Positions 45,725 to 57,465 are shown, counted from the first letter of the stretch. The stretch is DNA of 64,000 bases from Sipunculus nudus (GCA_026874595.1 CM049311.1:36313176-36377175), one strand, 5' to 3'. Notes: a model not told the origin generated them from the letters alone. Numbers and translations: made by a program.

Positions 45725-46235
45725 ATGTCTTGTGACCTCTGACCTCATTAAATATGCGTGAATTTTGGCAAGAATGTAATTCAGGTGAGAAATTCTCTTG
45801 GTTATTTTTTAAGGAGTTTCATGTAAACCATCGAGATTTTAAGTTACCAATGACAACCCCACCCAAGTCTGGCTACCTCTTACCTAATTGAATATTCATG
45901 GATTTCGCCGGAAATTGAACTTAGGACAGATATTATATTTCTTAATATTTCTGTTGAGCTTTATCAAAATCCATCATATTCCTGTTAAGTTATCGCTGCC
46001 CCACCACAAATTAGCCTAGTGACCTCTGACCTTATTAAATATGCGTGGATTTTGCCAATAATCGAACTCGTGCAAGATAATTTATTGGTACGTAGTTATA
46101 TGGTAATGTTCGTGAAAATCCATGGAAGCTCTGGTATGTTACCGCGTCACTAAAATTTAACAGAGGGACGGATGGACGGAACGTGGGTATGTCATAATAC
46201 GTCCCGTCATAGTCGGGCGTATAAAAAATTCTGAT
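45725..46235 (+). mobile_element. Dispersed family K, copy 1
   Basis: Two internal units start GTGACCTCTGACCT at 45732 and 46019 (period 287 bp). Each continues with TTAAATATGCGTG, ATTTTGCCA or ATTTTGGCA, and an AACT..GATA..TTATT stretch. A GACGGATGGACGGAAC run follows, then a hairpin ATACGTCCCG (46197-46206)/CGGGCGTAT (46214-46222) and AAAA. The architecture is like the nested block at 2.9-3.6 kb: units, GGAC run, hairpin, A tract. Confidence 0.6.
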
Positions 46236-46785
46236 TTTGCACCATGATACATTTAAACCACTAAAGATTACGCCATTACATCCTAACTTTTCAAAATGTT
46301 TTCACACTATTTAATGGAAAACCCCTCCCTTACACTCCCTTTCATCTCCTCCCCCCTCTCAAATCCTGGAACCGCCACTATGCAGGGTTGCAAATCGATT
46401 GGGCACGATTAAAATGATTTGATTTGTAAAATTCAAGTAGACACTAATTTAATTTAATGCAAAATTTTATTCTAGACTCTGCATGCTTTATCCCTAATTG
46501 CTACATGTCGTGTTAAATTAATTAGAGTTGTAGAAATAATGTAGACAGCAGCCGTATTTAGTAGTATTTACATAAATGAAATACAACTTTCATCTTATTT
46601 CAAGAATCAATCGGAAATGCAGCTAAAACTTTTAACAGGACTCCAGTAATTTGGCAAGTCAGCCTCGTCTTATTCCTAGAATTAATCGGCGAGTGTAACT
46701 AACATTTTACAACCGTAATTGATGGTTTAAGTCAGCCCCTCCGTCTTTTGTTAATAGAAAATTATGCATATATTACAGGTTTACG
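46236..46785. other. No gene recognised
   Basis: CTCAAATCCTGGAACCGCCA near 46358-46377 is another CAGGGGCGGATCCAGG-like end in reverse. Nothing else stands out. Confidence 0.5.
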
Positions 46786-46895
46786 ACAACAGGACAATTA
46801 CCCCCCGGACAATTCCCCCCCCCCCCGACAATTATTCCCCAAACAATTACTCCCCGACAACTACCCCCGAGACAATTACCCCCGGATAATTAACC
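46786..46895 (+). repeat. C-rich minisatellite (GACAATTACCCCC)
   Basis: About eight imperfect units of 13-15 bp, including a 12-C run at 46815-46826. The minus strand carries repeated G tracts with short spacers, so it could form a G-quadruplex. A TA tract follows within 20 bp. Confidence 0.8.
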
Positions 46896-46911
46896 CCATG
46901 GTATTGCTATC

Positions 46912-46914
<3 letters not shown>

Positions 46915-46977
<63 letters not shown>

Positions 46978-47007
46978 TATATTTATTTATTTATATTTAT
47001 ATATATA
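46915..47007. repeat. (AT)n microsatellite with ATTT interruptions
   Basis: Nearly pure AT to 46970, then imperfect AT/TTTA to about 47007. Frames through it give alternating Y and I residues, an artefact. Confidence 0.9.
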
Positions 47008-48139
47008 CGTAGTGTATACTGTTTGATGTATACATTTAACAAAAAATAGTTCCGTCAATGTCATAGCGAGTGCAAACACATCAAATGCTGAACAGTCCGC
47101 TCAAAATGTATCCTTCCATTTTTTAGAATACGACACATTTCCTACTACATTATAAACATGGAATACTAAATTTGTATAATCTTTAAACGCAATTTTAGAC
47201 GCGTGTAGGCGTTTAACGTGTTTACAAATTATAAGTGTCTTAAAGCTCCACACTGCCTTAAAGACTGTATTCGGATATTTATAATATTATAGCTTTTGTT
47301 TTGAATATTAATTCTAGAGCAAAATACTAAACCAAGCTATATTGTTCAACTTATTTTCCGCCATGACTGACAGTAAGCTTTAGCGGATACTTAAGTGGCT
47401 TGGCCATGGTAGCCCCTTAATACATAACAAAGTACTTCTCACCATTATTAGACTGGCCCAGTCGATGCATCACTTGCTCTCGCTGTTACGCAACGCTTAG
47501 GACAGGTACTGTTACCTCGCTACACATCATATACCTACCGGTAATCAACGCCTCTCTGACCACCCCATTCATTAAGTTGTATGAGTTACATCTATCGGTC
47601 TAGTGACAGCCTGTGACCCAAACGTCGATTTTTAATTAACTGTAGACGTTGAGGTGATAGTACTAGCTGTAGGGTTTGAATCAATTCTGGTATAAGTAGA
47701 TGTGCATGCCATTTCTAACAGTACTGACATTTTTCATTTTCATCTGCTTGTCGAACTGTCATTTTCCCGAGGTATGACAAAAAGTGACGTTATTCTGTTG
47801 AGAAAACCCCCCCCCCATAAATATTACATTCTTACGACTTACGTGTATTCATGCAGCAGTTATTCATAACGTGGCTGGTTTTACTCGCCGACAGGGTGAC
47901 TACCACACACCTGTTGTGTAACATATTTTTATTATTTTGCAAATAAAACACGACGTATAACCTCTGATGTCAAATAATAACACGCAGCAGATATTTTTAT
48001 CCGACCCCTGGATTTGGGTGTTCTATTATGACTTGTAACATGACTAGTAGGCCCATATCATTTTATTTTATAAGGCCTGAATGTCATGTTGGCATGGCCC
48101 TTATCGGTACATGAAATCGTGCTTAATTTTACCTAAATT
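47008..48139. other. No gene recognised
   Basis: Nothing assignable. Confidence 0.55.
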
Positions 48140-48262
48140 ATATAGTATTAAAGTGGAGAACGAACCTCCTCCAGGTAGGAGTGTTGGAACCTCGGGACTT
48201 CTTGTCTTAACTGTCAAACTCCAAAATCAAATCTTGTCCAATTACATTTCAAGATCCCATTT
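48140..48262 (+). mobile_element. Dispersed family N, partial copy 4
   Basis: GGGACTTCTTGTCTTAACTG, TCAAACTCCAAAATCAA and ACATTTCAAGATC match the middle of copies 1-3. Homology stops where the SINE tail begins. Confidence 0.45.
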
Positions 48263-48312
48263 TCTTTCTTAAATAATTAAAGCATTAAAAATGGAGGCGA
48301 TTACCTTCACCC
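48262..48312 (+). mobile_element. SINE/LINE 3'-tail fragment
   Basis: TAATTAAAGCATTAAAAATG and GAGGCGATTACCTTC match the end of the SINE at 43310-43352. Only about 40 bp are shared, so this is either a very short truncated insertion or a tail shared with a different element. Confidence 0.45.
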
Positions 48313-49293
48313 AAAGCTCTGTAAAGAGATTAGTGAAGATGCATAATTAAAAACTGAAGCAGTTGTATTTAACAAAAATGTTTAAAAAATACCATTAAAC
48401 AAAGGATGAAAAAGGGATGTACAACATCAAGATATACAAAGTCAAACACTACATGACGGTCGGATGATCGAGATCAGGACCATAGGTAATTAATAATTGA
48501 CTGATTCAATATAAAATTCATATTGGTCCGTCCCGGTACTTGTGGCCCATACATGTCAAACGTGCTATTGTAAATCATACGTGTCCTTATAAATCAGACT
48601 GACATGGACGCAGAATCGCAGCCAGAAGTGAGATGCAGGGAGTCAGTACCTCCATTATTTTGCGACGAGCAAAACTTAGTCACATGCATACTAAGCAAAC
48701 TGTTAGGCTTAAAGTGTACATGGAAACTTTTTCATCTCTTCCCCCTTTTTCGTTTATAGGATCTGCAAATTCTATTTAATTGTAAACTTTGCAAGCTGAA
48801 AGGTTCCTAAAGTTAAAAAAAAATTGATCCTTGATTATTGGGGGGGGGGGGGGGGGGGGCTATCCGTGAATATTGGACTATATTGGACTATAAGCATATC
48901 TCGCATGGTTAACTCGACGACGGCAAACGTGTAGGCGACACAGGAAGAGACTAGTTACCATTGAGATAAAGTAGCACTCTGGTTTGAGAGCTCATATGTA
49001 TTCTTTTGTGTTACTTCATTATTCGTAGCCGAATGTTAAGATTTTCGGTTGTACACCACGATTTCGATGCAATAATATGGATGCCCGTTGCAGTTCTTTT
49101 CGTCAGTATGGTTGGTGCTTACTTTAGTTGTGTCAATTGTTACAGATGTCTGTGTGCAGGGTTGTTCCATGTGTGGTTGACATTTGGTTCGTGTAGCACG
49201 CATAGCTCGTTGCCATGACAGCATCGCCTGGCCGAGCCGGGCCGGCTCACGTGTGAACCCCGACATGTAGAAACACAGCATTCATGTTCTAAA
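48313..49293. other. No gene recognised; 20-G run
   Basis: A G homopolymer occupies 48840-48859. The frames at 49006-49281 have no family resemblance. Confidence 0.55.
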
Positions 49294-49958
49294 TGTTACC
49301 TGTAACGCGTGTGTACTGTGTAGTATGTATTGTTCTATAGATTGTTCAGGAAAGGGAAAGTTCTCGGCCTGAGATGAGAAGCTATAAATAGGGACTGTGT
49401 TTTAGATCCGGGAGTAGAGAGGTGAGAGAATATTCCAGCGGACACAGAAGAGTGGACCTTTTCCTATATTTGCGGCAGTTACAGTTTTCTCCTAAATTTG
49501 TGATGGATTTTATCTAGTCTTCAGTTTGCATTTCGGGTCACTGCCCGGATTTCTCTTTGGATTACAGTAGAATGGTTTTGTAAATACATTGGACTGTTAT
49601 TCACTGAGAAGATTTGTGTGAATTGTTTATCCGATTTATACATTTTAAAGGACTTGTCACTGTGACAGTGGTGGTATCCAGGTACTGTACATTTCCTTAA
49701 TTAGGCTGTGTGATTATATTGATTTGCTGTTATACTGTTGCAGTACTTTGTAATGGTATTGATTTGGTGTACTGTAGTGTTAGGTTGTTTTAAGAATAAA
49801 TTAAAATTATTTGTTAACAAAGGGCCACTGACGTCTTTATTCATTCCCCTAGACATTTCACGCTGCCTAGTGTTACAGAATCTGATTTTTTTTTATCTCC
49901 ATGACAAAGTTTATGTTCGTCACGCATACGTGATCTGTAGATATTAGGTTCCGTAACA
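49294..49958 (+). mobile_element. LTR, probably solo
   Basis: The ends are TGTTAC (49294) and GTAACA (49958), a 6-bp inverted repeat of the TG..CA type usual for LTRs. A TATA box TATAAATA at 49383 and a polyadenylation signal AATAAA at 49795 lie in the expected U3 and R order. A second copy of the same sequence in the opposite orientation fills 63453-64000, from GGTTACGGAACC back to TATTCCAGCGGACAC. No primer-binding site, gag or pol follows and no 5-bp target duplication is visible. It is therefore best read as a solo or fragmentary LTR of a retrotransposon. The superfamily is not decided. Confidence 0.6.
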
Positions 49959-50939
49959 CAGAAATATAACAAACTTGCAGGGGTTTTACCAATATATGAG
50001 TTACAATGGCATTTATTCTCTCATATGTCGTTAGAAAGTATCCTAAAAAAAGGGCTGACGACTGGTCTGGTTTGTGTAGAATGACAGCGTATTTGTAGGT
50101 CATGGGGTGATGTAAAAAATAACGAAGGGTTAAGATTTATTGTACATATGAATAAATCCTGTTGACAATGACGGGTTTAAGCATGTTTGACCTAACATTT
50201 GACCTACTTGCATATGTGACCATCGATCCCTCTGAACTCATTTATTATATCGGCATGCAATAATGGTTAATACCCAAATTCATCCAATTAATCCTTTTGC
50301 ATAATGTTGACATGACAACAACAAGTGTCGCTGGACTATCACCTTGCAGTTACACTTTGAACCAATTCTTGTACCATTTTTATCACGTAAACTATCCAAA
50401 GAAGAACGTGAATAAGTTTCTCTTTACATTTAGAATACCCCGTCACTGATATTACACTGCCAAATTGATCCACAGGCTTGGCATATACAACAAATGTTTC
50501 ACGGACAAATACTTCATGTTGGAATGGATGTTGTCGATGCATGCACTATATTTGCTTCATTTACATAATTTTTATAATTTACAATTCCCAGACGAAAAAA
50601 GCTCGATTTTCGCATGAGTAAGGGCAGAAGATCTATCCATGACAGTCATAGAGAGATCTTCTGTATGGAGAATGACCGCATCCCGAGCCTCCCTTCACAC
50701 ATACACACGTTCAAACACACATCCGAACGGGAATCAACACATACCGCCCCCCCCCCCCCCCGTCGGAGGCAAAAATAACTGATCTAATCTTTAGAACAAA
50801 TATTCAAAGAAATTGATGCAATAATTAATAGTCCTTATCATACACAATAGTTGTTTAGGGGAGTTATCATTATTTATAATCGCTAGAAGTTTCTTCCTGC
50901 TGATACGAACAAATATGTCATATTGGTCTGAACGAGGCC
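49959..50939. other. No gene recognised; 15-C run
   Basis: A C homopolymer occupies 50747-50761. Otherwise nothing is assignable. Confidence 0.55.
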
Positions 50940-51165
50940 GGGCCTGGACAGTCGAGGGTTGAAACGCTCGGGCCCTCTCCGCTGGCGACCCAGTTCGATT
51001 CCCGGCGTGGCTATGAGAGTAAGTTGTAGTTGTCCCGTCCAAGGTCGGTGGTTTTCTCGGGGTCCTCCGCTTTCATCCACCTCCAGTCTATCGAATGCTA
51101 CCATCCGAGTCATGGAGATTGCCTAGTATTAGTTATTATAACTAGTTGTACAATCCATGTAAAAA
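50940..51165 (+). mobile_element. tRNA-derived SINE
   Basis: A tRNA-like head (about 50945-51012) with GGGTTGAAACGCTCGGGCCC and the clear B box AGTTCGATTCCC at about 50991. It is followed by a body with GGTGGTTTTCTCGGGGTCCT and TCCGCTTTCATCCACC, a central motif style that I associate with bivalve and other invertebrate SINE families. The A box is decayed. It ends in AAAAAAATAAG near 51170. No target duplication was found. Confidence 0.65.
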
Positions 51166-52433
51166 AATAAGTTTATCCATTTTTAAGCAATATTAGGTTG
51201 AGCGGGTCCTTAAAAGCCATACTACTCTGAATGGGCCCTTTTAGGCCGTACAATACTTCTTATAGTCGTTCCTGATTTTCGTTTTAAAGGCTGCTTTGTA
51301 TAGCAGAGATTCTCCGGGTTACGCCACCAGGGCTCGCACAGGGCAAAAGAGACCAATGAAAGCATGGCATGGCATTGTGCATCCAGCTCCAAGTTTTTTA
51401 TCCGCGACACCGCTCTCGATGGTCTAATTCTTGGCCTTGTCCCTGCCATGGCGTAGAGACCCAGAAAAACTTGTAATCCATTACTTGTAGGATCCCTATG
51501 AACAGAAAGGGTTCTTATAAGCCTTACTAGTCAGGACGGGTCGGTACAGACAAAAATGGTCAAAACCCTTCTCCTTATACCAAACGTATTTATAATATGA
51601 ATAATATTGAAACTACACTTTTCTTAAATGAAGACAAAATAATTCAACAGGGTTATACCTTTAAGCAAATGAGACAATAAAATGTTATCTTGATTATAAT
51701 AGAGACATTAATAATGGTACTTCTGATACTGTTATAGTACAAAGCCAATGTAAATTGATATTATGTGAGCAGCTGAAGTTTAATAATAAAAACGACCTTG
51801 AGATCCGATACAAAAATAGCCCATCAATCCTCGGTCTGTTCACAGGGTACGGCTACTGATATACGATACTTTAATCTGCATTATTTTAATTCTTCGACGT
51901 TGCACATGATAATATGGGTAATAAGTGCAAGCAAGGACGTCGGTATGCATGAGTGGCAGTTATTCTGTGTCAATAAAGTTGCAGGGTTTATTATGTATGA
52001 GACATTATCGCCAATTAAAATGAACCTACAGTATCAGATAGTCCGCTCTGTCCTATCTCGAGGCTGTCAAGATACCTCACTTGACGACGGCTACCAGGAA
52101 ATCACACGTTGGTTGCTGGTCACGTGACCATTAATGTCGCCATAACGCTGGCGCCACCGTGAGTTTTGTTTTTACAATTTTATAGAAAAAAATATAAAGC
52201 GGACAAGTTTAAGCATCCCGATGGATTCAAGACGACATCGTAACCTACATAACGCCATGACATAAGCCGGGTATTATCTGCCGTTATCCTTGGCATCAAG
52301 CGTTAATTATCCGTTAATCTTTCTTATATTTGGCCGTTAAAGATCATAAATTTTATACTTATGGGTATTTTCTTAAATATGAATGTTATAGCAAAGGTCT
52401 ATTTGTTATAACATGCGTTTGAAACAAGGTTGT
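51166..52433. other. No gene recognised
   Basis: The frame at 51798-52127 (109 codons) has no recognisable domain. Nothing else is supported. Confidence 0.5.
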
Positions 52434-52650
52434 CAGGGGCGGATATATGAGTTTTACAGAAAGGGAGGGGGGGCATAAAGTAAGAAAAAGTGTACTGGGA
52501 ATAATAGAGATTTTTATACGTAAATGTCGCCGCAGAATTAGGGAAATAAACTTAACGGGATGCAAATTGGGCTCTTTCCTGGTAGTAAATAATTTTTTTC
52601 TATTTTTCATAATTTTAGGTCGAGAAGGGGGAGCCCCTCCACCTATCTCC
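52434..52650 (+). mobile_element. Possible hAT-like MITE terminus
   Basis: CAGGGGCGGATATATGAGTT at 52434 opens a GGGAGGGGGGG-rich segment; a GGAGCCCCTCCACC segment lies near 52631. This fits the CAGGGGCGGA-ended small elements noted near 17.07 kb, but a matching right end was not found. Confidence 0.35.
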
Positions 52651-53321
52651 GGCCCCCAATCTTTTAACAAATCAACAAGGGTTATCAATAATATATCTAC
52701 GCTCTTTACACAGCGCTTTAACTACAGGCCTACTTCCTATATGGTAAGCGCTGTTTGATATATGACCTCGTATCCTGAATTGCTACACCAGACGGGAGCA
52801 CTGTATTTTTGTCCAGATGAGACCTTGTGCTGGAAGACACGGCCAAGCGAGGAATACACTGAGCCAATCATGTTCATTTCGTTTTGAGTGACAGCTCATC
52901 GCCCCGGTAACCGTATGAACAGGCAACAGGCTCAGAGAGAATTGCCGCAGACGTAGTTTACTTAGGGTCTGGGGCACATAGGATGCCCGGTCGGTGAGCT
53001 GTAACTCAAACGAAACGTAACAACAAAGGCTGCGTGCACACCTCGCTGGCTGGTTTCAGTTCTGCAGACACCAGGCACATGGCTACGCTAACATAGTCGT
53101 ACTGTCAGAATCGAATCGGTCGATGATGCGAGAATGCAGAGGGAGCAATTAAAATTCGAACATAAACTTGTCTTCAAACGGCGCTTGAAGCGCAGCTATG
53201 GACGGAGCCAGGATGCCTGTCACGTGTTTGTTTATTGGCATCTGGTTGGCTGCTTGTCACATCATACGCACGGTTTGCTCAGCGGACAACGAACCGCCAT
53301 CTGGTGTCTAGATATAAGATA
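52651..53321. other. No gene recognised
   Basis: The stretch 52790-53320 is moderately GC-rich. A GAGCCAATCA word at 52861 resembles a CCAAT box, but there is no transcript evidence. Confidence 0.45.
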
Positions 53322-53466
53322 TATCATAAACGGTCAAAGCTGGCAGCGTGAAAATCAGTTGCTTCTTTAGAAGCGTAGGATTTCCGCTGCCTCGGGAGCG
53401 TATAATATATCATAATATATCAGGAATTACGATGCAAGCGCCGGGGGCCATGGATCATTTCAATTA
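53322..53466 (+). repeat. Dispersed pair P, copy 2
   Basis: CATAAACGGTCAAAGCTGGC, CAGCGTG, CTGCCTCGGGAGCGTA and GGCCATGGATCATTTCAAT match copy 1 at 42255-42430. The third word lies about 25 bp closer than in copy 1, so an indel separates the copies. Confidence 0.4.
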
Positions 53467-53681
53467 TTCACTACTGACAGAATAAGCCCTGTACTTTATT
53501 ATACTTACTTCCTTCAAAACGATCCATCTGTTTTTAAACTAGATGTGTCTACTGCTTGATGATGGGAGTGACTGATGGTCTGTGTGTGTACGTCTGTGTG
53601 TTTAGGTGATCTTGTGTGAATTTATGAGAATGGCTGTCTCTGAGTGTTTGTGTCATTGTAGGTGTGTCCCTGCAATGTTAA

Positions 53682-54554
53682 GTGTGCCTGTGTCATGTTT
53701 GTTTGTCTCTGTACAAGTATGTGTGCCTGTGTCGTGTTTTGTATGTCTCTGTACAAGTATGTGTGCCTGTGTCGTGTTTTGTTTGTCTCTGTACAAGTAT
53801 GTGTGCCTGTGTCGTGTTTTGGTTGTCTCTGTACAAGTATGTGTGCCTGTAACGTGTTTTGTATGTCTCTGTACAAGTATGTGTGCCTGTGTCATATTTT
53901 GTATGTCTCTGTACAAGTATGTGTGCCTGTGTCGTGTTTTGTTTGTCTCTGTACAAGTATGTGTGCCTGTAACGTGTTTTGTATGTCTCTGTACAAGTAT
54001 GTGTGCATGTGTCGTGTTTTGTTTGTCTCTGTACAAGTATGTGTGCCTGTGGCGTGTTTTGTTTGTCTCTGTACAAGTATGTGTGCCTGTGTCGTGTTTT
54101 GTATGTCTCTGTACAAGTATATGTGTGCCTGTGTCGTGTTTTGTATGTCTCTGTACAAGTATGTGTGCCTGTGTCGTGTTTTGTTTGTCTCTGTACAAGT
54201 ATGTGTGCCTGTGTCGTGTTTTGGTTGTCTGTACAAGTATGTGTGCCTGTAACGTGTTTTGTATGTCTCTGTACAAGTATTTGTGCCTGTGTCATGTTTT
54301 GGTTGTTTCTGTACAAGTATGTGTGCCTGTGTCGTGTTTTGGTTGTCTCTGTACAAGCATGTGTGCCTGTAACGTGTTTTGTATGTCTCTGTACAAGTAT
54401 GTGTGCCTGCGTCATGTTTTGGTTGTCTCTGTACAAGTATGCGTGCCTGTGTCGTGTTTTGTTTGTCTCTGTACAAGTGTGTGTGCCTGTGTCATGTTTT
54501 GGTTGTCTCTGTACAAGTATGTATGCCTGTGTCATATTTTCTTTGTCTCTGTAC
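53682..54554 (+). repeat. 40-bp minisatellite, about 22 units
   Basis: The core TGTCTCTGTACAAGTATGTG repeats every 40 bp, with the rest of the unit varying (GTCGTG, AACGTG, GTCATG or GTCATA; then GTTTG, GTATG or GGTTG). Since 40 is not a multiple of 3, the frame rotates each unit. The unit lacks stops in all three plus frames and on the minus strand, so long overlapping frames appear on both strands, up to 321 codons. This is openness by composition, not a gene. Variant order shows a 400-bp internal duplication. Confidence 0.9.
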
Positions 54555-54555
54555 T

Positions 54556-54715
54556 GGTCAGACTTCGGTAATCGATTACAAATACAATTTCTTTTAAAAG
54601 TAATCAAATAAAAATACAAATACTTTCTTGTTTTCAGAAAAGTAATCGAATGCAATTACAGTTAATTCTTAAAGTAATCGCATTTACTTTTGCAATTACT
54701 TTTGTTTTTCAGGAC
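54556..54715. repeat. GTAATCGATTAC-type palindromic block
   Basis: It opens GGTAATCGATTACAAATACA and repeats AAAGTAATCG, GCAATTACTTTTG and AAGTAATCGCATTTAC in both directions. Such blocks are known as ends of small hAT-type elements in many animals. It starts directly where the minisatellite stops. Confidence 0.45.
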
Positions 54716-55807
54716 GATTTACCTCCTGAAAAAAAAACAGCAACTGGGTTAGAGAGAAGTTTGAGCTCTTAACATTTTTTAACAAATTTAATAAAGGCAC
54801 AACCTACACAATCTATATGATAAAATAAATCGCAGTAGGATAAGTACAAAGAGTCTTTGTTAAGTGGTAATGTCATATTAAATTAAACATTTCATAGTCG
54901 CCACAAAACGGATCCAGATTGTGGAATATCAATGAGACTTGTTGTAAAAAAAAAAGAAAAAAAACAAAAATAAAACAAATTCACTAAACATTATCATAAG
55001 GACACAAACCTGTGCATTCGGCTTTTGGTTAACACTACACGGATATAAACCGTGACTTTCAAAACAGCTGATTCTGTTTGTTAAAATTTGTAAACGTCTC
55101 CTTGATTTCCCAAATTAGTTTGAATCCTTACATATTCTTTGTTTCCAAGTAATTTGTAATGCACTTTGGCGAAGTGTATACGCGTTAATAAAAATACACT
55201 TTATAATATTTTTAACAATATTCGACAATATGGGGTTTATTGAAATAATATATCACTGAATAAAAGCATTAAAATTTATCGTTGAATTAAATCAGCAAGA
55301 CGGTAATCTAAACAATGTGGGGTGAAGGTTATGTATCTATGTGCGTTTGTTGTGTGATGGGCGGGGGGGGGGGGGATTTCATCCGGGTCCCAGACTTTGC
55401 CCTAATTTGATTGGCTGGTACACATGTGACATCATGGAGTGAATTTTATCAACAACTCAGATCTAGTAATGCATGTTGTTTTTTATTCTCTGATGAAAAT
55501 TTGGGACTGACAGAGGCAGAATTACTGTGCTTTTACGGAGATCTGGATTTTTTAGTTACAGGGGATTTCCCCTGTGTGTGACGTCACTGCCGAATTGACT
55601 GCTCATAGATGTGCCAATAGTTTTTTGAACAAATCACACAACCTCTTGTTTTTAGTGGAAAGATAGATAGCAAAAACATTTTTCCTCCAGGAATTGGGCT
55701 CATTTTACGTAAAATTTATATTAATATTTTTTTCATAGGCAATTATGTTATATGATAATAAAATGAGATTTTGAATACGTTTCCTTGACCTGCACCTCTA
55801 GTGGTTG
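54716..55807. other. No gene recognised
   Basis: A G run lies at about 55362-55374. Nothing else is assignable. Confidence 0.55.
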
Positions 55808-55877
55808 AGTCCGTGTGACAGTGTCTGTGTAATGACGTGTCTGTGTAATGACGTGTCTGTGTGATGATGTGTGTCCG
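55808..55877 (+). repeat. 16-bp minisatellite, about 3-4 units
   Basis: GTGTCTGTGTAATGAC at 55821 and 55837, then GTGTCTGTGTGATGAT at 55853, with decayed flanks. Confidence 0.8.
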
Positions 55878-56729
55878 TTGCACCTGTTGTGGCTTACCGT
55901 TTTGGCTGATTTTTCGTAGGGGTTCGTGATATTTTCGATATGTCCCTATATCGCGATAGAGTAATTCGTATATTTCGCATCGATACATCGTTTTCACATC
56001 TCGATATTTTTCAATATTTAAAAAAAAACGAGACTGAAACTGATTTATAGTAGTAATCAAAAGGTTTTTCTTACAAATATGCCTGTATGTTATGTTAGAA
56101 AAAGTTGGATAGTGTGAGGAGTACGCGTGAGCATGGTAATATAATTTAAAGGTCGATGTATGTCACTGATGATGGTTGCAATAGTGATGTGTGATGTTAT
56201 GCGTGTCACGGGGTCACGTGGTCCGTGGCCAGGTTCGTTTGAAACATTCAGGAAGGATGCCCAAGAATAGCCGAGACCTCTCTCACACACACATGAACGA
56301 ACAACTAAGACAGCAGGTATATAACAAACTTTTTGTATTGACTATATATAAACTGAATTTCAATAAATTTGCTTGGCTGGTAGCTGACGCCGATATAAAG
56401 TTGGACCAGGAACTGCTACAGGTACCAGGCTCAGTGACAGAGGGACCATCCCAAAAGTGCAATATCTGAAGACAAATAAAACCCTTATTTAATCTTTACG
56501 GTTCGCAACAAAATCTTCCCAAAAGAAATGTGTCACAAGAAGGGAGTATTCAAACAGAAAAGCTAGAAGTACATATATGATTTAATTTAAGAGCAATTAA
56601 ATTCAACAGGGCACGTCACAAGTTAATTAAGTAAAAATGATAGTAATGAAATATATTAACCAGTTACGTTCTTTACTGAGGCTGCAGTACAGTGTCTTTA
56701 AAATGCAATAAAGAAAATTGTAACAGGCT
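55878..56729. other. No gene recognised
   Basis: TATCGCGATA and GCATCGATACATCG words at 55945-56010 suggest a degraded palindromic repeat. The frame at 56191-56469 has no recognisable domain. Confidence 0.5.
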
Positions 56730-56770
56730 CAACAGACGTTCCTCAAACAGAGTTTGAGGAACGTCTGTTG
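56730..56770. repeat. Perfect 19-bp hairpin with 3-base loop
   Basis: CAACAGACGTTCCTCAAAC (56730-56748) and GTTTGAGGAACGTCTGTTG (56752-56770) are exact reverse complements around AGA. It lies downstream of an AATAAA at about 56708. The stem is too short and too perfect for a typical animal microRNA precursor. A foldback left by a transposition or repair event, or a structured 3'-end element, is more likely. Confidence 0.85.
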
Positions 56771-57410
56771 TCACAGGTTCGTAGTGGTGGTGTTGGGTTG
56801 TCATAGAAACCATCCCTCACAGGGTTACTTCCAGTGCCTGGTTTCCCAATATTTTTGCTGCTTTTGTAGAGTTATGCAGTGCCAAATATTAAACATGTAT
56901 CTTTAGTCACATGATACTGTACAGTTTTGGTAGAGAGTTGGTTACCATTGTTCATTTGGCAAAAATGTCCTCTGACTTCACTTCTATGTTCATGCTTGGA
57001 GCATTTTTGTGTTCAGCTCACAGGTGAACCTCTCGGTTCCAGGTTCACAGACCAACTCTGGCCTTCACACAAAATTCCTCATGCACCAAGACACAAAAAA
57101 CATTACAGCCTCACTTTGAGTTATTTGATTACTTGGGCATAAGAAAGGATTTGTGACAGGGAGAAAGGGGATTCTTGCCCAGCAGAAAATAGAAAGGAGA
57201 CAACAATTAAAACCCAATGAATACACATTGAAAAGCTGGACCTGACATGGTCCAATGCACACAGTCAAAACTTGAAAACTGATTAGGGATTTAAGGTAAC
57301 AGGACCCTTCTGGCCCGGGGAAAGTACAAGGCGGGGTTAGAAAACCGAGTCACATGTAAAAATACATTTATAATTATCGTTTTCAGCAGTCAACCTGTGA
57401 CAATGTGTGC

Positions 57411-57413
<3 letters not shown>
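56771..57413. other. No gene recognised
   Basis: Nothing assignable. Confidence 0.55.

Positions 57414-57465
<52 letters not shown>

Noticed and set aside
46748-47026. 92-residue frame ending in alternating Y and I
   Set aside because: Produced by the C-rich minisatellite and the TA microsatellite.
53606-54571. 321-residue frame, cysteine/valine-rich, with overlapping long frames on both strands
   Set aside because: All of it is a 40-bp repeat that happens to lack stops; frames rotate every unit and the opposite strand is equally open.
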